DNA of 64,000 nucleotides, taken from PALSA-612 sp963791225. Its GTDB lineage: Bacteria; Actinomycetota; Thermoleophilia; Gaiellales; Gaiellaceae. Below, in pieces: positions 1 through 8,436 of the stretch (positions are counted from its first letter, which is position 1; each line of letters opens with the position of its first letter). The notes below the pieces were generated by a model. The model did no database searches. It had not been told where the DNA came from and saw only the letters and a list, made by a program, of their open reading frames with translations. Made by a program: the position numbers and the translations under genes. The DNA lies in the NCBI GenBank assembly GCA_963791225.1, contig CAWBRV010000008.1:930001-994000 (forward strand). Reading direction: 5' to 3'.

Positions 1-453
1 GCTGCGGCCGGTTGCGGTCTGGGTCACGGCGCCCGAACCAGATGCGACGAGGGTGCCACCGTTCCCTTCGCTGACGCCGGTCCGGATCTCCCAGGTGGCG
101 TTCGTCGGGGTCAACCCCGAGAGCGTATTGACGAACAGGCCCGAAACGTGCCACGTCACGTTGGGCGTGACGGGCGTGTAGACGCTCGCGCTGCTCACGA
201 TCGCGTCGCTCTCGTTGGCCAACCCGTTCGCGTTAACGTCGTTGGGGTCGAAGTCCCCGCTGTAGTACAGGCACGGACTACACGCCGCCGGCGGCGCGAA
301 ACTCTTCACCTGGCTGATGTGGCCTGACGAGCCTCCGGCCAGGCGCGCCGTCGCCGCCGGGCCCGACTGGCTCGCGCCCGATGCGCTCGCCAGCACGCCC
401 GCGATCACGGCCGCCGCCGAGATCAGGGCGAGCATCATGCTCCTGTTCTTCAT
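1..453 (-). CDS. Secreted protein of unknown function, C-terminus cut off by window edge
   Basis: Reading leftward from an ATG at 453, the frame is open to the window edge (about 151 codons), so only the N-terminal part is visible. A Shine-Dalgarno GGAGGGG lies 7-8 bases upstream (461-468). Residues 1-25 form a signal peptide: KNR at the start, then a run of small hydrophobic residues ending near ASASGA. The mature part contains a CSPC pair, a DPNDVNANG stretch and a Ser/Thr/Val-rich, beta-like sequence with WHVSGLFVN. I recognise no catalytic motif. It is probably an extracellular beta-rich domain; no function is assigned. Confidence 0.7.
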   Translation of the reverse strand, partial: MKNRSMMLALISAAAVIAGVLASASGASQSGPAATARLAGGSSGHISQVKSFAPPAACSPCLYYSGDFDPNDVNANGLANESDAIVSSASVYTPVTPNVTWHVSGLFVNTLSGLTPTNATWEIRTGVSEGNGGTLVASGSGAVTQTATGRS

Positions 454-517
454 TCGATATCCCCTCCGTTGTTTGCCGTCCGGGCTCGAGCTTAGCGCCG
501 CTCGCCGTCGCCTGCGC

Positions 518-1546
518 TCACGCGGCCTCGAACACGTCGAGCGGGAGCAGCGCCGACACGATCGGGTACGGCACGTCGACGGCCTCGGAGATCCGCAGGT
601 CGACGCAGGCCGAGCAGAGCGCGTAGGCGGCCGGTCGCCCGAAGCCGTACCGGCGCTCGAGGTGGCCGATCATCTCCAGGAGCGCTGCCCGCGCGGCCGC
701 GTTCAGGTCCATGCCCGCGTCGACGGGCATGCCGACCGTCGCGAACGACCGCTCGACACGGCGGCCGCCGGGCGTCTCGTAGGCAGGGAACGCCGGCGCG
801 GGGACGTCGTGCACGGCGAAGCGCACGGTCACGGAGCCGGCCACCTCGATCGCCGTCCCACACACCTCGCCGTCGCCCTGCGCGAAGTGCAGGTCGCCGA
901 CCGAGAAGAGCGCTCCCGGGACGTCCACCGGTAGCCACAGCTTCGAGTCGGCGACGAGCTGACGGATGTCCATGTTCCCGCCGGTCTCGCGTGGCGGGAT
1001 CGTTCGGGCGCCCTCGGCCGCCTCGGGCGGCACGGCCCCGTCGGGCATCGAGTCAGCCACCGGCTGACCGCGCTCTCGCAGCGCCTCCTCGCGGGCCAGG
1101 TAGCCGGCGAGGCGCTCCGGTGAGGGCGCGACGCCGACGACGCCGGCGAACATGTCCTGCGGCACTGCCACGCCGGGCAGTTCCTCCGAGCGCGCGAGCC
1201 CTCCGGCGATCTCCCACTTGACGAGATACGGCTCGGGGAACAGGTCGGCGAGGAAGCCGAAGCCGGGGATGAGCGCCGTCGTCCCGAAGTCGTCCGGCAC
1301 GTAGGCGACGAACTCGACCTCGAGCGCGTTGCCGGGCTCGGCGCCCTCGACGAAGACCGGCCCCGTGAGGGGATGCGCGAGGCCGAGATCGAGACGCCCC
1401 GCGTCCGCATGCGTGCTCGCGCGCGTGAGCTGTCCGCCGATGCCGTCACCGCACTCGAAGGTGACCTCGTCGCCGGGCGCGACCGGCGCCACGGGCGGGA
1501 GCGCGGGGTGCCAGCGGTTGTGGCCGCTCGAGGCCGGGACGATCAC
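518..1546 (-). CDS. Acetamidase/formamidase family protein
   Basis: About 342 residues, close to the length of short FmdA/AmdA-family amidases, which hydrolyse acetamide or formamide to the acid and ammonia in the cytoplasm. Family-like features are an N-terminal HPLTGPVFVEGAEPG segment, a long beta-rich core and the GDLHFAQGDGEVCG motif in the second half, followed by a C-terminal helical segment with two cysteines (ALCSACVDLR). The GTG start at 1546 overlaps the upstream GAF gene's stop in a GTGA arrangement, which I prefer over a longer in-frame start at 1606. The pair is therefore translationally coupled. The true substrate may be a small N-substituted amide, given the methylamine chemistry nearby; that is inference. 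Confidence 0.82.
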   Translation of the reverse strand: MIVPASSGHNRWHPALPPVAPVAPGDEVTFECGDGIGGQLTRASTHADAGRLDLGLAHPLTGPVFVEGAEPGNALEVEFVAYVPDDFGTTALIPGFGFLADLFPEPYLVKWEIAGGLARSEELPGVAVPQDMFAGVVGVAPSPERLAGYLAREEALRERGQPVADSMPDGAVPPEAAEGARTIPPRETGGNMDIRQLVADSKLWLPVDVPGALFSVGDLHFAQGDGEVCGTAIEVAGSVTVRFAVHDVPAPAFPAYETPGGRRVERSFATVGMPVDAGMDLNAAARAALLEMIGHLERRYGFGRPAAYALCSACVDLRISEAVDVPYPIVSALLPLDVFEAA

Positions 1547-1965
1547 AGGAGCTCGCCCACCCGCTCGGCGGCCGTTCGCGCCGCGTCGATCTCCTCCTGG
1601 CCCCACTGCCGCGTGTGGCCCAGTTGGTGCAGCGAGACGATCGCGGCGACGCGCCCGTCACGGACGACCGGGGTCACGATCTGCGCCCGCAGGCCGCCGT
1701 AGAGCTCGAGCATCGCGCGGAAGTGCGGCTCCTCCGACGCTGCCAGGCAGTCCTCCTGAACGACCTGCCGACCCTGCTGCACCTCGAGCACGACCGGCTG
1801 ACGCGCCATGTCCGGCGTGGCCACGCCCTTGATCGACGCAGCGCCGTCGGCCAGCGCCTCGTGCGTGACGGGAAAGACGTCGCCCGTCACCTCCTGCCGC
1901 AGCGTGACCCGGCTGGCGCCGGTCGCGGCCAGGAGTTGCTCGAGGATCGCGTCGATCTCGGTCAT
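1543..1965 (-). CDS. GAF-domain protein
   Basis: A 140-residue stand-alone GAF-like domain. Visible features are an N-terminal helix (TEIDAILEQLLAATGASRVTL), a central beta-sheet with an IVTPVVRDGRVAAIVSLHQLG hairpin typical of GAF folds, and a C-terminal helix with DAARTAAERVGELL. There is no DNA-binding, kinase or cyclase domain, so it probably senses or binds a small molecule, or acts as an accessory subunit. It directly precedes the acetamidase with a 4-base overlap, so the two are co-translated. Its ligand cannot be read from the sequence. The ATG at 1965 stands only about 26 bases from the divergent TMEM175-like gene. Confidence 0.72.
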   Translation of the reverse strand: MTEIDAILEQLLAATGASRVTLRQEVTGDVFPVTHEALADGAASIKGVATPDMARQPVVLEVQQGRQVVQEDCLAASEEPHFRAMLELYGGLRAQIVTPVVRDGRVAAIVSLHQLGHTRQWGQEEIDAARTAAERVGELL

Positions 1966-1991
1966 CCGACTCGGTGTGGATTATCGACGCG

Positions 1992-2570
1992 ATGGCGAAG
2001 GCACGGATGGACGCGTTCAGCGACGGGGTGTTCGCGATCGCGATCACCCTGCTCGTGATCAACCTGCTCGCGATCCACGACCGGCTCGCGCACCACTGGC
2101 CGGACTACGCCGCGTTCGTCTTCAGCTTCCTGACGATCGGCGTCATGTGGGTCAACCACCATCACCTGATGAACCAGCTCGCGCGCGCCGACCGCGTGCT
2201 CCTGTTCCTGAACCTGCTGCTCCTGATGGGGATCGTCTTCATCCCGTTCCCCACCGCCCTGATCGGCGAGCACATCCGCGACGAAGGCGCCAAGTCGGCC
2301 GCGATCGCGTACGGGTGCACGGGCGTGTACCTGTCGATCTTCTTCAGCGCGTTCTGGCACTACGGCCGGCTGCACGTCCTGCGCTCGGACGCGGACCCGA
2401 AGGAGGTGAGCGGGATCACCCGCAGCTATCTGCCGGGCATGCCGCTCTATCTCACGGCCACGCTGATCGCGTTCGCGAGTCCGGTCGCGAGCGTCTGCTG
2501 CTTCGCCGGCATCGCCGTCTTCTACGCGGTCTCGAACACCTTCTTCGGCAAGGAGCCGATCGACAGGTGA
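1992..2570 (+). CDS. TMEM175-family (DUF1211) membrane channel protein
   Basis: About 192 residues with roughly six hydrophobic segments. The first carries the diagnostic FSDGVFAIAITLLVIN motif of TMEM175/DUF1211 proteins, which in bacteria and lysosomes form potassium-permeable channels. The second membrane segment has the usual VMWVNHHHLM sequence. The start is chosen at ATG 1992 (MAKARMDAFSDG); an in-frame GTG at 1974 or ATG at 2007 are alternatives. The stop overlaps the GTG of the next gene (GTGA at 2567-2570), so the two are co-transcribed, although no functional link is obvious. Confidence 0.82.
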   Translation: MAKARMDAFSDGVFAIAITLLVINLLAIHDRLAHHWPDYAAFVFSFLTIGVMWVNHHHLMNQLARADRVLLFLNLLLLMGIVFIPFPTALIGEHIRDEGAKSAAIAYGCTGVYLSIFFSAFWHYGRLHVLRSDADPKEVSGITRSYLPGMPLYLTATLIAFASPVASVCCFAGIAVFYAVSNTFFGKEPIDR

Positions 2571-3415
2571 CGCGGGTCGCGTTCCACGGGCTCGGGACGA
2601 TGGGCCTGCCGATGGCGCGAAACCTGGTCGCGGCGGGGCACGAGGTGATCGGCCACGATCTCGACCCCGTCCGGGTGGAGGCGCTCGGCGGTTCCGGGCC
2701 CGGCGAGCCCGCGGAGGTGGCGATTGCGTCGCTGCCGTCGCCGGAGGCGGCCGAAGCGGTGGCACGCGGCCTGCCGGGGACGGGCGTCACGACCTTCGTG
2801 GACATGTCCACCGGCCCGCCCGCGCTCGCGCGCCGGCTCGCCGACGAGCTCGGCGTCGCAGGCATCGACGCGCTCGACGCCCCTGTCAGCGGCGGCCCTG
2901 TCGGCGCCGAGGCCGCAACGCTCAGCGTCTTCGTCGGCGGCACGGCAGAGGCATTCGCCCGGGTCGAGCCCCTGCTGCGCGCGCTCGGCTCGATCGTCGT
3001 CCGCGTCGGCGGGCCGGGCTCGGGCCAGGTCGTGAAGCTCTGCAACAACCTGATGGCGGGCGTGAACATGGTCGGGATCGCCGAGGCATGTGCGGTCGCG
3101 GAGCGGGCGGGGATCGACGCGGCGACGTTCTACGAGCTCGTGACGCACTCGACCGGCGACTCGCGCGTCCTGCGCACGCGCTTCCCGCTTCCGGGGGCGG
3201 ACGCTGCCCATCCCGCGAACCGCGACTTCGAGCCGATGTTCATGGTCGACCTGATCGTCAAGGACGTCGCGCTCGCCTGCGAGCTCGCCGAGGAGCACGG
3301 CGTCGACCCCGGTGTCGCCCGCGCGGCGCTCGACGCGTACCGCGACGCGCAGGAGCAGGGGCTCGGCCGGCTCGACTACTCGGCCGTGTTCCGCGCCAGA
3401 GCGTCCGGCTCGTAA
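2567..3415 (+). CDS. NAD-dependent 3-hydroxyisobutyrate/beta-hydroxyacid dehydrogenase family protein
   Basis: About 282 residues, the normal size for this family, which oxidises beta-hydroxy acids with NAD(P). The N-terminal Rossmann motif is GLGTMGLPMARNL, the substrate loop is DAPVSGGPVGAE, and the catalytic-lysine motif GQVVKLCNNLMAG sits near residue 155. The C-terminal all-helical dimerisation domain follows and contains the usual FEPMFMVDLIVKDVALA. Translation is coupled to the TMEM175 gene through the GTGA overlap. The 3' end overlaps the convergent choline dehydrogenase gene by 40 bases. The substrate is unknown; 3-hydroxyisobutyrate, tartronate semialdehyde or another hydroxyacid are all possible. 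Confidence 0.85.
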   Translation: MTRVAFHGLGTMGLPMARNLVAAGHEVIGHDLDPVRVEALGGSGPGEPAEVAIASLPSPEAAEAVARGLPGTGVTTFVDMSTGPPALARRLADELGVAGIDALDAPVSGGPVGAEAATLSVFVGGTAEAFARVEPLLRALGSIVVRVGGPGSGQVVKLCNNLMAGVNMVGIAEACAVAERAGIDAATFYELVTHSTGDSRVLRTRFPLPGADAAHPANRDFEPMFMVDLIVKDVALACELAEEHGVDPGVARAALDAYRDAQEQGLGRLDYSAVFRARASGS

Positions 3416-5034
3416 CGGTAGAACGGGAGCCGGAGCGGGTCGAGCGGCGTCGCACCGAGGATGAGGTCGGCCGCCTTCTCCGCGACCATCATCACCGGCG
3501 CGTAGATGTTCCCGTTTGTGACGTAGGGCATCACCGACGCGTCGACGACGCGCAGCCCGTCGACGCCGTGGACGCGCATCGTCTCGGGGTCGACGACGGA
3601 CAGCTCGTCGGTTCCCATGCGGCATGTGCACGACGGGTGCAGCGCCGTCTCGGCGTCGCGTGCGACCCAGTCGAGGATCTCCTCGTCGCTGCGCACGGCG
3701 TCTCCAGGCGACAGCTCGCCGCCGTCGAACGCGGCGAACGCGGGCTGCCCGAGGATCGTCCGGGAAGCGTGGATCGCCTCGACCCACTCGCGCCGGTCCT
3801 GGTCGGTCGAGAGGTAGTTGAACCGAAGCGCCGGGTGTTGCGCGGGGTCGGTCGAGACGATCTTCACGGAGCCCCGCGCGTCGGAGTACATCGGCCCGAC
3901 GTGCAGCTGATAGCCGTGCCCCTGCGGCGCGGTGCCGTCGTAGCGGACGGCGATCGGCAGGAAGTGGAACATCAGGTTCGGGTAGGCGACCTCGTCGTTC
4001 GAGCGCGCGAAGCCGCCTGCCTCGAAGTGGTTCGTCGCTCCCGGGCCGTTCTTGAACAGCAGCCAGCGGAGTCCGACGAGCGGCCGGTTGCGCAACTTGT
4101 AGGCGGGAGCGAGCGAGACAGGCTGCTTGGACGCGTACTGGACGTAGACCTCGAGGTGATCCTGGAGGTTCTCTCCGACGCCGGCCAGGTCGTGCACGAC
4201 CGGCACGCCGAGCGCCTCGAGCTCGCCGGCGTTACCGATCCCGGAGAGCTGAAGGAGCTGTGGCGAATTGATCGCGCCGCCGCAGAGGATCACCTCGCCG
4301 GCCCGGATCACGCCCCGGCCCGCGACCTCGACGCCGACCGCCCGTGTCCCCTCGAACACGATCCGCGTGACGAAGCGGCGGCACTGCACGTCCAGGTTGG
4401 GTCGGTTCCGCACGGGGCGGAGGTAGGCGACCGCCGCGCTCACGCGGCGGCCTGAGCGGATCGTCCGGTCGAAGGTCGCGAACCCCTCCTGCCGCGCGCC
4501 GTTCACATCGTCCGTGAGCGCGTAGCCCGCCTGCTGCGCGGCCTCGAGGAAGGCGCCGAAGAGCGGGTTGGCCGCCTCGCCGCGCTCGAGCACGATCGGC
4601 CCGTCGCCGCCGCGCCACTCGTCCGCGCCCGCGGTGCAGGTCTCCATCCGCTTGAAGTACGGCAGGCAGTGCGCGTAGTCCCAGCGCTCCATGCCGGGGT
4701 CGGCTGCCCAGCGCTCGTAGTCGAGCGGGTTCCCACGCTGGAAGATCATCCCGTTGATCGAGCTCGACCCGCCGAGCACCTTGCCGCGCGCGTGGTAGAT
4801 GCGGCGGTCGTGCATGAACGGCTCGGGCTCGGACTCGTACTTCCAGTCGTAGAAGCGGTTTCCGATCGGGAACGAGAGCGCGGCCGGCATGTGGATGTAG
4901 AGGTCCCACGGGTAGTCCGGCCGGCCGGCCTCGAGCACGAGCACGCTTGTCGACGGGTCGGCGGACAGCCGGTTCGCGAGCGCGCAGCCGGCGGAGCCGC
5001 CGCCCACGATGACGAAGTCGTATGCCGACGTCAC
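3376..5034 (-). CDS. betA: Choline dehydrogenase (GMC oxidoreductase)
   Basis: About 552 residues, matching BetA length. FAD-dependent GMC enzymes of this type oxidise choline to betaine aldehyde, and often on to betaine. The FAD-binding GGGSAG motif is at residues 10-15, GMC signature 1 lies in ARGKVLGGSSSINGM, and the catalytic histidine is in LHPSCTCRMG near residue 470. The C-terminal VDASVMPYVTNGN segment carries the second active-site residue. The order of blocks (EPEPFM, RGN, DDVNG, GVGENLQDHLE, NHFEAGGF) follows E. coli BetA closely as I remember it. The GTG start overlaps the aldehyde dehydrogenase stop (GTGA, 5031-5034). It is the last gene of the iclR-led operon, so choline feeds straight into the betaine demethylase encoded upstream. 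Confidence 0.88.
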   Translation of the reverse strand: MTSAYDFVIVGGGSAGCALANRLSADPSTSVLVLEAGRPDYPWDLYIHMPAALSFPIGNRFYDWKYESEPEPFMHDRRIYHARGKVLGGSSSINGMIFQRGNPLDYERWAADPGMERWDYAHCLPYFKRMETCTAGADEWRGGDGPIVLERGEAANPLFGAFLEAAQQAGYALTDDVNGARQEGFATFDRTIRSGRRVSAAVAYLRPVRNRPNLDVQCRRFVTRIVFEGTRAVGVEVAGRGVIRAGEVILCGGAINSPQLLQLSGIGNAGELEALGVPVVHDLAGVGENLQDHLEVYVQYASKQPVSLAPAYKLRNRPLVGLRWLLFKNGPGATNHFEAGGFARSNDEVAYPNLMFHFLPIAVRYDGTAPQGHGYQLHVGPMYSDARGSVKIVSTDPAQHPALRFNYLSTDQDRREWVEAIHASRTILGQPAFAAFDGGELSPGDAVRSDEEILDWVARDAETALHPSCTCRMGTDELSVVDPETMRVHGVDGLRVVDASVMPYVTNGNIYAPVMMVAEKAADLILGATPLDPLRLPFYRYEPDALARNTAE

Positions 5035-6455
5035 GAGACGACGACGGTCTGCAGTTCGGTGAACGTCTCCATCGGCGCCGTGCCGCCGACGCGACCGATG
5101 CCGCTCGCCGTCCCCGACCGGCCGCCGAAGGGAAGGTGGCTCTCCCAGTAGTTCGACGACTCGTTCACGTTCACCCAGCCGGTGCGCACGCGGTCGGCGA
5201 ACTCGAGGCCGCGGCGGATGTCGCCCGTGAAGATCGCGGCCAGGAGGCCGTACGGCGAGGCGTTTGCGAGCTCGATCGCCTCGTCCAGCGAGCCGATCTC
5301 GACGACCGGCGCGACGGGGCCGAAGGTCTCCTCGACGGCTACGAGCGCGCCCGGCGGCACGTCGGCGAGGATCGTCGGCTGCCAGTAGAGGTCGGTCGGG
5401 AAGCCTTCGGCGCGCGAGCCGCCCGCGACGAGCGACGCGCCGCGCTCGAGCGCATCGGCGACGTGCTCGTCCATCTTCTCGGCGGTCGGCTCGTTGTTCA
5501 GCGGGCCCATCGTCGTGTCGTCGGCGAACGGGTCGCCGAGCACGACGCGCTCGGCGACGAGCCGCTCGAGCCTGGCTACGAACTCGTCGCGCACGTCGCG
5601 GTGAACGAGCAGGCGCTCGCCCGCGGTGCAGCTTTGCCCGGCGCAGAGGAAGCAGGCGGTGACGGTTGCCTCGGCGGCCGCGTCGAGGTCGGCGTCCTCC
5701 ATGACGACCACCGGCCCGTTGCCGCCCAGCTCGAGGACGAGCGCCTTGCCTGCGCCGGCCTCGGCGACCTTGCGGCCCGTCTCGGTCGAGCCGATGAAGC
5801 CGATCCCGTGCGTGCCCGGGTTGCGCGCGATCTCGTCGCCGACGACGCGTCCCGGGCCGGTGACGAGGTTGAAGACGCCCGGCGGCAGGTCGGCCTCGAC
5901 GATGCACTCGGCGAGTGCGATGCCCGCGATCGACGTCGAAGCGGCGGGCGTCCAGACGACGGCGTTCCCCGAGGCGAGAGCGGGCGCGATCAGCTCCGCC
6001 GGCATCGTGTACGGCCAGTTCCAGGGCGTGATCACGCCGATCACCCCGCGCGGCCGGCGCACGAGCATGACCCGCTTGCCGGGCGAGAACGAGTTCGGCA
6101 GCCGTCCCTCGAGGCGCTTGCCGTCCTCGGCCGCCATGCGCCAGTAGAGGAGGAGCTCCTCGATCTCGTCGTACGCCTCGGCCCTGAGCGGCTTGCCCTG
6201 GTCGAGCGTCAGCGTCCGCGCGAGGTCGTCGCGGCGCCGCTCGACCACGTCGGCGACGGCGTGCATCTTCTCGGCCCGCTCGAAGGCTGTCAGCCGCGCC
6301 CATGCCTCGGCCGAACGGCCGGCCGCCTCGATCGCGCGCCGCGCGTCCTCCCGGTCGCCCTCCGCCACCTCGGCGATCGTCTCGCCGGTGGCCGGGCTCT
6401 CGGCGGTGAACGTCGCCCCGGAGGCCGCCTCGACCCAGGCGCCGTCCACGAACAT
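5031..6455 (-). CDS. betB: NAD-dependent aldehyde dehydrogenase, probable betaine aldehyde dehydrogenase
   Basis: About 474 residues. ALDH landmarks in order are TPWNWPYTMPAE, FIGSTETGRKV (cofactor loop), VLELGGNGPVVV (general-base glutamate), CAGQSCTAGER (nucleophilic cysteine) and EETFGPVAPV. The lysine normally found in the KPA NAD-binding motif is a threonine here (VVWTPAAST), seen in some ALDH subgroups but not in classical BetB, so the substrate is assigned by context. It lies directly before choline dehydrogenase and after the MttB-type methyltransferase; betaine aldehyde to glycine betaine fits. The ATG at 6455 starts 14 bases after the methyltransferase stop. A semialdehyde substrate remains possible. 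Confidence 0.8.
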   Translation of the reverse strand: MFVDGAWVEAASGATFTAESPATGETIAEVAEGDREDARRAIEAAGRSAEAWARLTAFERAEKMHAVADVVERRRDDLARTLTLDQGKPLRAEAYDEIEELLLYWRMAAEDGKRLEGRLPNSFSPGKRVMLVRRPRGVIGVITPWNWPYTMPAELIAPALASGNAVVWTPAASTSIAGIALAECIVEADLPPGVFNLVTGPGRVVGDEIARNPGTHGIGFIGSTETGRKVAEAGAGKALVLELGGNGPVVVMEDADLDAAAEATVTACFLCAGQSCTAGERLLVHRDVRDEFVARLERLVAERVVLGDPFADDTTMGPLNNEPTAEKMDEHVADALERGASLVAGGSRAEGFPTDLYWQPTILADVPPGALVAVEETFGPVAPVVEIGSLDEAIELANASPYGLLAAIFTGDIRRGLEFADRVRTGWVNVNESSNYWESHLPFGGRSGTASGIGRVGGTAPMETFTELQTVVVS

Positions 6456-6469
6456 GGGACGCGTGGCGC

Positions 6470-7906
6470 TCAGTCGCCCAGCTCCGTGCGGCGCCGGTCG
6501 ACGTACGCCTTCAGCTCGGCGCGCAACTCGCCGTCCATCGCCGGCTCCTCGTACTCCTCGAGCGTCCGCTTGTAGATATCGGTCGCGCGAGCGGCCGCGT
6601 CCTTGCCGCCGTCGCGCTGCCAGCGCTCGTAGTTCGCGGTCGAGGAGAGGAGCGGCCGGTAGAAGCACTCGCGGAATCGCTCGAGCGTGTGCACGGCACC
6701 GAGGAAGTGCCCGCCCGCGCCGACCTCCTCGTGCGCCGAGAACGCGAGCGTCTCCTCGGTCACCTCGAGCGGCGTGAACTCGGTCTCCAGCATCCGCAGG
6801 ATCTCGACGTCGACGATGAACTTCTCGAAGCAGGAGACGAGGCCCGACTCCAGCCAGCCGGCCGCGTGCATCACGTAGTTCGTCCCGGCGAGCATCGTCG
6901 GCAGCATCGTCATCATCGCCTCGTAGGACGCCTGCGCGTCGACCGCCTGGCTCGAGGTCAGCCCGCCGCCCGAGCGCCAGGGCAGCCCGAAGTGCCGCGC
7001 CATCTGGCCCGTGCAGAGGAGGCCGATCGCCGACTCGGGCGTCCCGAAGCTCGGCGAGCCGGACTGCATGTCCGTGTTGGACAGGAAGGAGCCGAAGACG
7101 ACGGGGCAGCCGGGCCGGATCAGCTGGACGAGCGCGATCCCCGCCAGCGCCTCGGCCAGCTGCTGCGCGAGCGCCGAGGCCACGCTCACCGGGGACATGG
7201 CGCCCATGAGCAGGAACGGGGTCACGATCGTCGGTTGGTTCGCGCGCGCGTACTCGAGCAGCGCGGCCAGCATTCGGTCGTCGTAGCGGAGCGGCGAGTT
7301 GACGTTGATCAGCGAGATCACGCAGGGCGTCTTCTCGATCGACTCGCGGCCGAAGACCATCTCCGCCATCGCGATCGTGTCCGCGGCGTTCGGGCCGGAC
7401 GTGACCGAGCCCATGAACGGCTTGTCCGACAGGGTCAGGAGGTTGAAGACCATGTCCAGGTGGCGCGAGTCGAGTGCCACGTCGTTCGGCTCGCAGATCG
7501 TCCCGCCGACGGAGTCGAGCTGCGGGAAGCTCTGAGCCAGTCGGGCCAGGTTCTGGAAGTCGGCCAGCGTCGCGTCGCGGCGCTCCAGGCCGTCGCGGAT
7601 GAACGGGCAGCCGTAGACCGGCGAGAAGACCATGTGGTCGCCGCCGATGTGGACGCTGCGCTCCGGGTTGCGCGCCTGCAGGTCGAACTCGCGCGGCGCC
7701 TTGGCGACCTGCTCGAGCACGAACTCGGGGTCGAGGATCACCTTCTGGTCCTCGACGGTCATCCCAGCCTTGCGGAAGGCGTCGAGCGCGTCCTCGTGGA
7801 GGAACTCGATGCCGAGCTCGGAGACGATGCGGCGCCAGCCCTTGTCCAGCGTGGCCACCGCCTCCTCGGACAGGATCTCGTAGCGCGGCAGCTTGTTGAT
7901 CAGCAC
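6470..7906 (-). CDS. MttB-superfamily corrinoid methyltransferase without pyrrolysine, probable glycine betaine methyltransferase
   Basis: 478 residues, typical for the MttB family. True trimethylamine methyltransferases carry a pyrrolysine encoded by an in-frame TAG; no TAG interrupts this frame, which places it with the non-Pyl members such as glycine betaine methyltransferase MtgB. The sequence shows the TIM-barrel pattern of the family, with VYGCPFIRD, a GGTICEPNDVAL loop, TSGPNAADTIAMAEMVFG, an LLMGAMSPVSVA block and a C-terminal HEEVGAGGHFLGAVHTLERFR segment. The predicted role is transfer of one methyl from a quaternary amine to the corrinoid protein. The GTG start has a strong GGAGGAGG site and overlaps DUF1638 by 7 bases. 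Neighbouring betA/betB genes favour glycine betaine; proline betaine or carnitine are alternatives. Confidence 0.87.
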   Translation of the reverse strand: MLINKLPRYEILSEEAVATLDKGWRRIVSELGIEFLHEDALDAFRKAGMTVEDQKVILDPEFVLEQVAKAPREFDLQARNPERSVHIGGDHMVFSPVYGCPFIRDGLERRDATLADFQNLARLAQSFPQLDSVGGTICEPNDVALDSRHLDMVFNLLTLSDKPFMGSVTSGPNAADTIAMAEMVFGRESIEKTPCVISLINVNSPLRYDDRMLAALLEYARANQPTIVTPFLLMGAMSPVSVASALAQQLAEALAGIALVQLIRPGCPVVFGSFLSNTDMQSGSPSFGTPESAIGLLCTGQMARHFGLPWRSGGGLTSSQAVDAQASYEAMMTMLPTMLAGTNYVMHAAGWLESGLVSCFEKFIVDVEILRMLETEFTPLEVTEETLAFSAHEEVGAGGHFLGAVHTLERFRECFYRPLLSSTANYERWQRDGGKDAAARATDIYKRTLEEYEEPAMDGELRAELKAYVDRRRTELGD

Positions 7907-8436
7907 GTCGCCTCCTCCGTTTCGAGCAGCCGTTCGAGTGCGGCCTCCAGGCCCGAGTCGCCGACCTCGCGAATCTCCAGCGGGAGCCCCAGGATCCCGG
8001 CGGCGCGCTCCGCCTTCGCGCGCAGCTCCGGGGTCGGCCGCTGCGCCAGCCAGGCGACGCGCGTGTAATGGCGGAAGTAGTCGTCGCGGAGCTCCGGGTA
8101 GCGGTCGAGCCCGAGCGGGCGCACGACGGCGCGGTCGAAGGCGCGGACGAGGAAGTCGGTGAGGAAGAAGACGCCGGGCTCGTGGTGGGCTCCGTAGACC
8201 TCGTAGCAGTCGGCGCCCTCGAAGCGTCGGAAGCCCTCGAGGTCGGCGCCGCAGTGGGCGTAGGCCACCACCACGTCGTCGCCCGCCGCTGCGTCCTCGA
8301 CGGCGGCGCGGATCCGCTCCGGCCGGTTGTGGAGCTCGGGCGGCACCGGGCGCACGTCGAGGTCCCAGCCGCGCCGCTTCGCGATCCTGTTGATCTGGAG
8401 CGCGAGCGCCCCGCAGGCGACCACCGTTCGGCTCAT
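7900..8436 (-). CDS. DUF1638 protein of corrinoid methyltransferase operon
   Basis: About 178 residues. It begins SRTVVACGALALQI and has a second cysteine motif in AYAHCGADLEGF, then YEVYGAHHEPGVFFLTDFLVRAFD, features I associate with the DUF1638 family. In many genomes such proteins sit beside RACo and MttB-type genes, as here. No catalytic activity has been established that I know of; conserved Cys, His and Glu residues could bind a metal or the corrinoid. The ATG overlaps the RACo stop (ATGA, 8433-8436) and the stop overlaps the methyltransferase start, so it is translated as part of the demethylase system. Whether it delivers cobalamin, matures the corrinoid protein or modulates RACo is open. 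Confidence 0.8.
   Translation of the reverse strand: MSRTVVACGALALQINRIAKRRGWDLDVRPVPPELHNRPERIRAAVEDAAAGDDVVVAYAHCGADLEGFRRFEGADCYEVYGAHHEPGVFFLTDFLVRAFDRAVVRPLGLDRYPELRDDYFRHYTRVAWLAQRPTPELRAKAERAAGILGLPLEIREVGDSGLEAALERLLETEEATC

Noticed and set aside
6470..7906. Pyrrolysine in the MttB-family gene
   Set aside because: The frame contains no in-frame TAG over its whole length, and no Pyl genes are seen, so it belongs to the non-Pyl branch.
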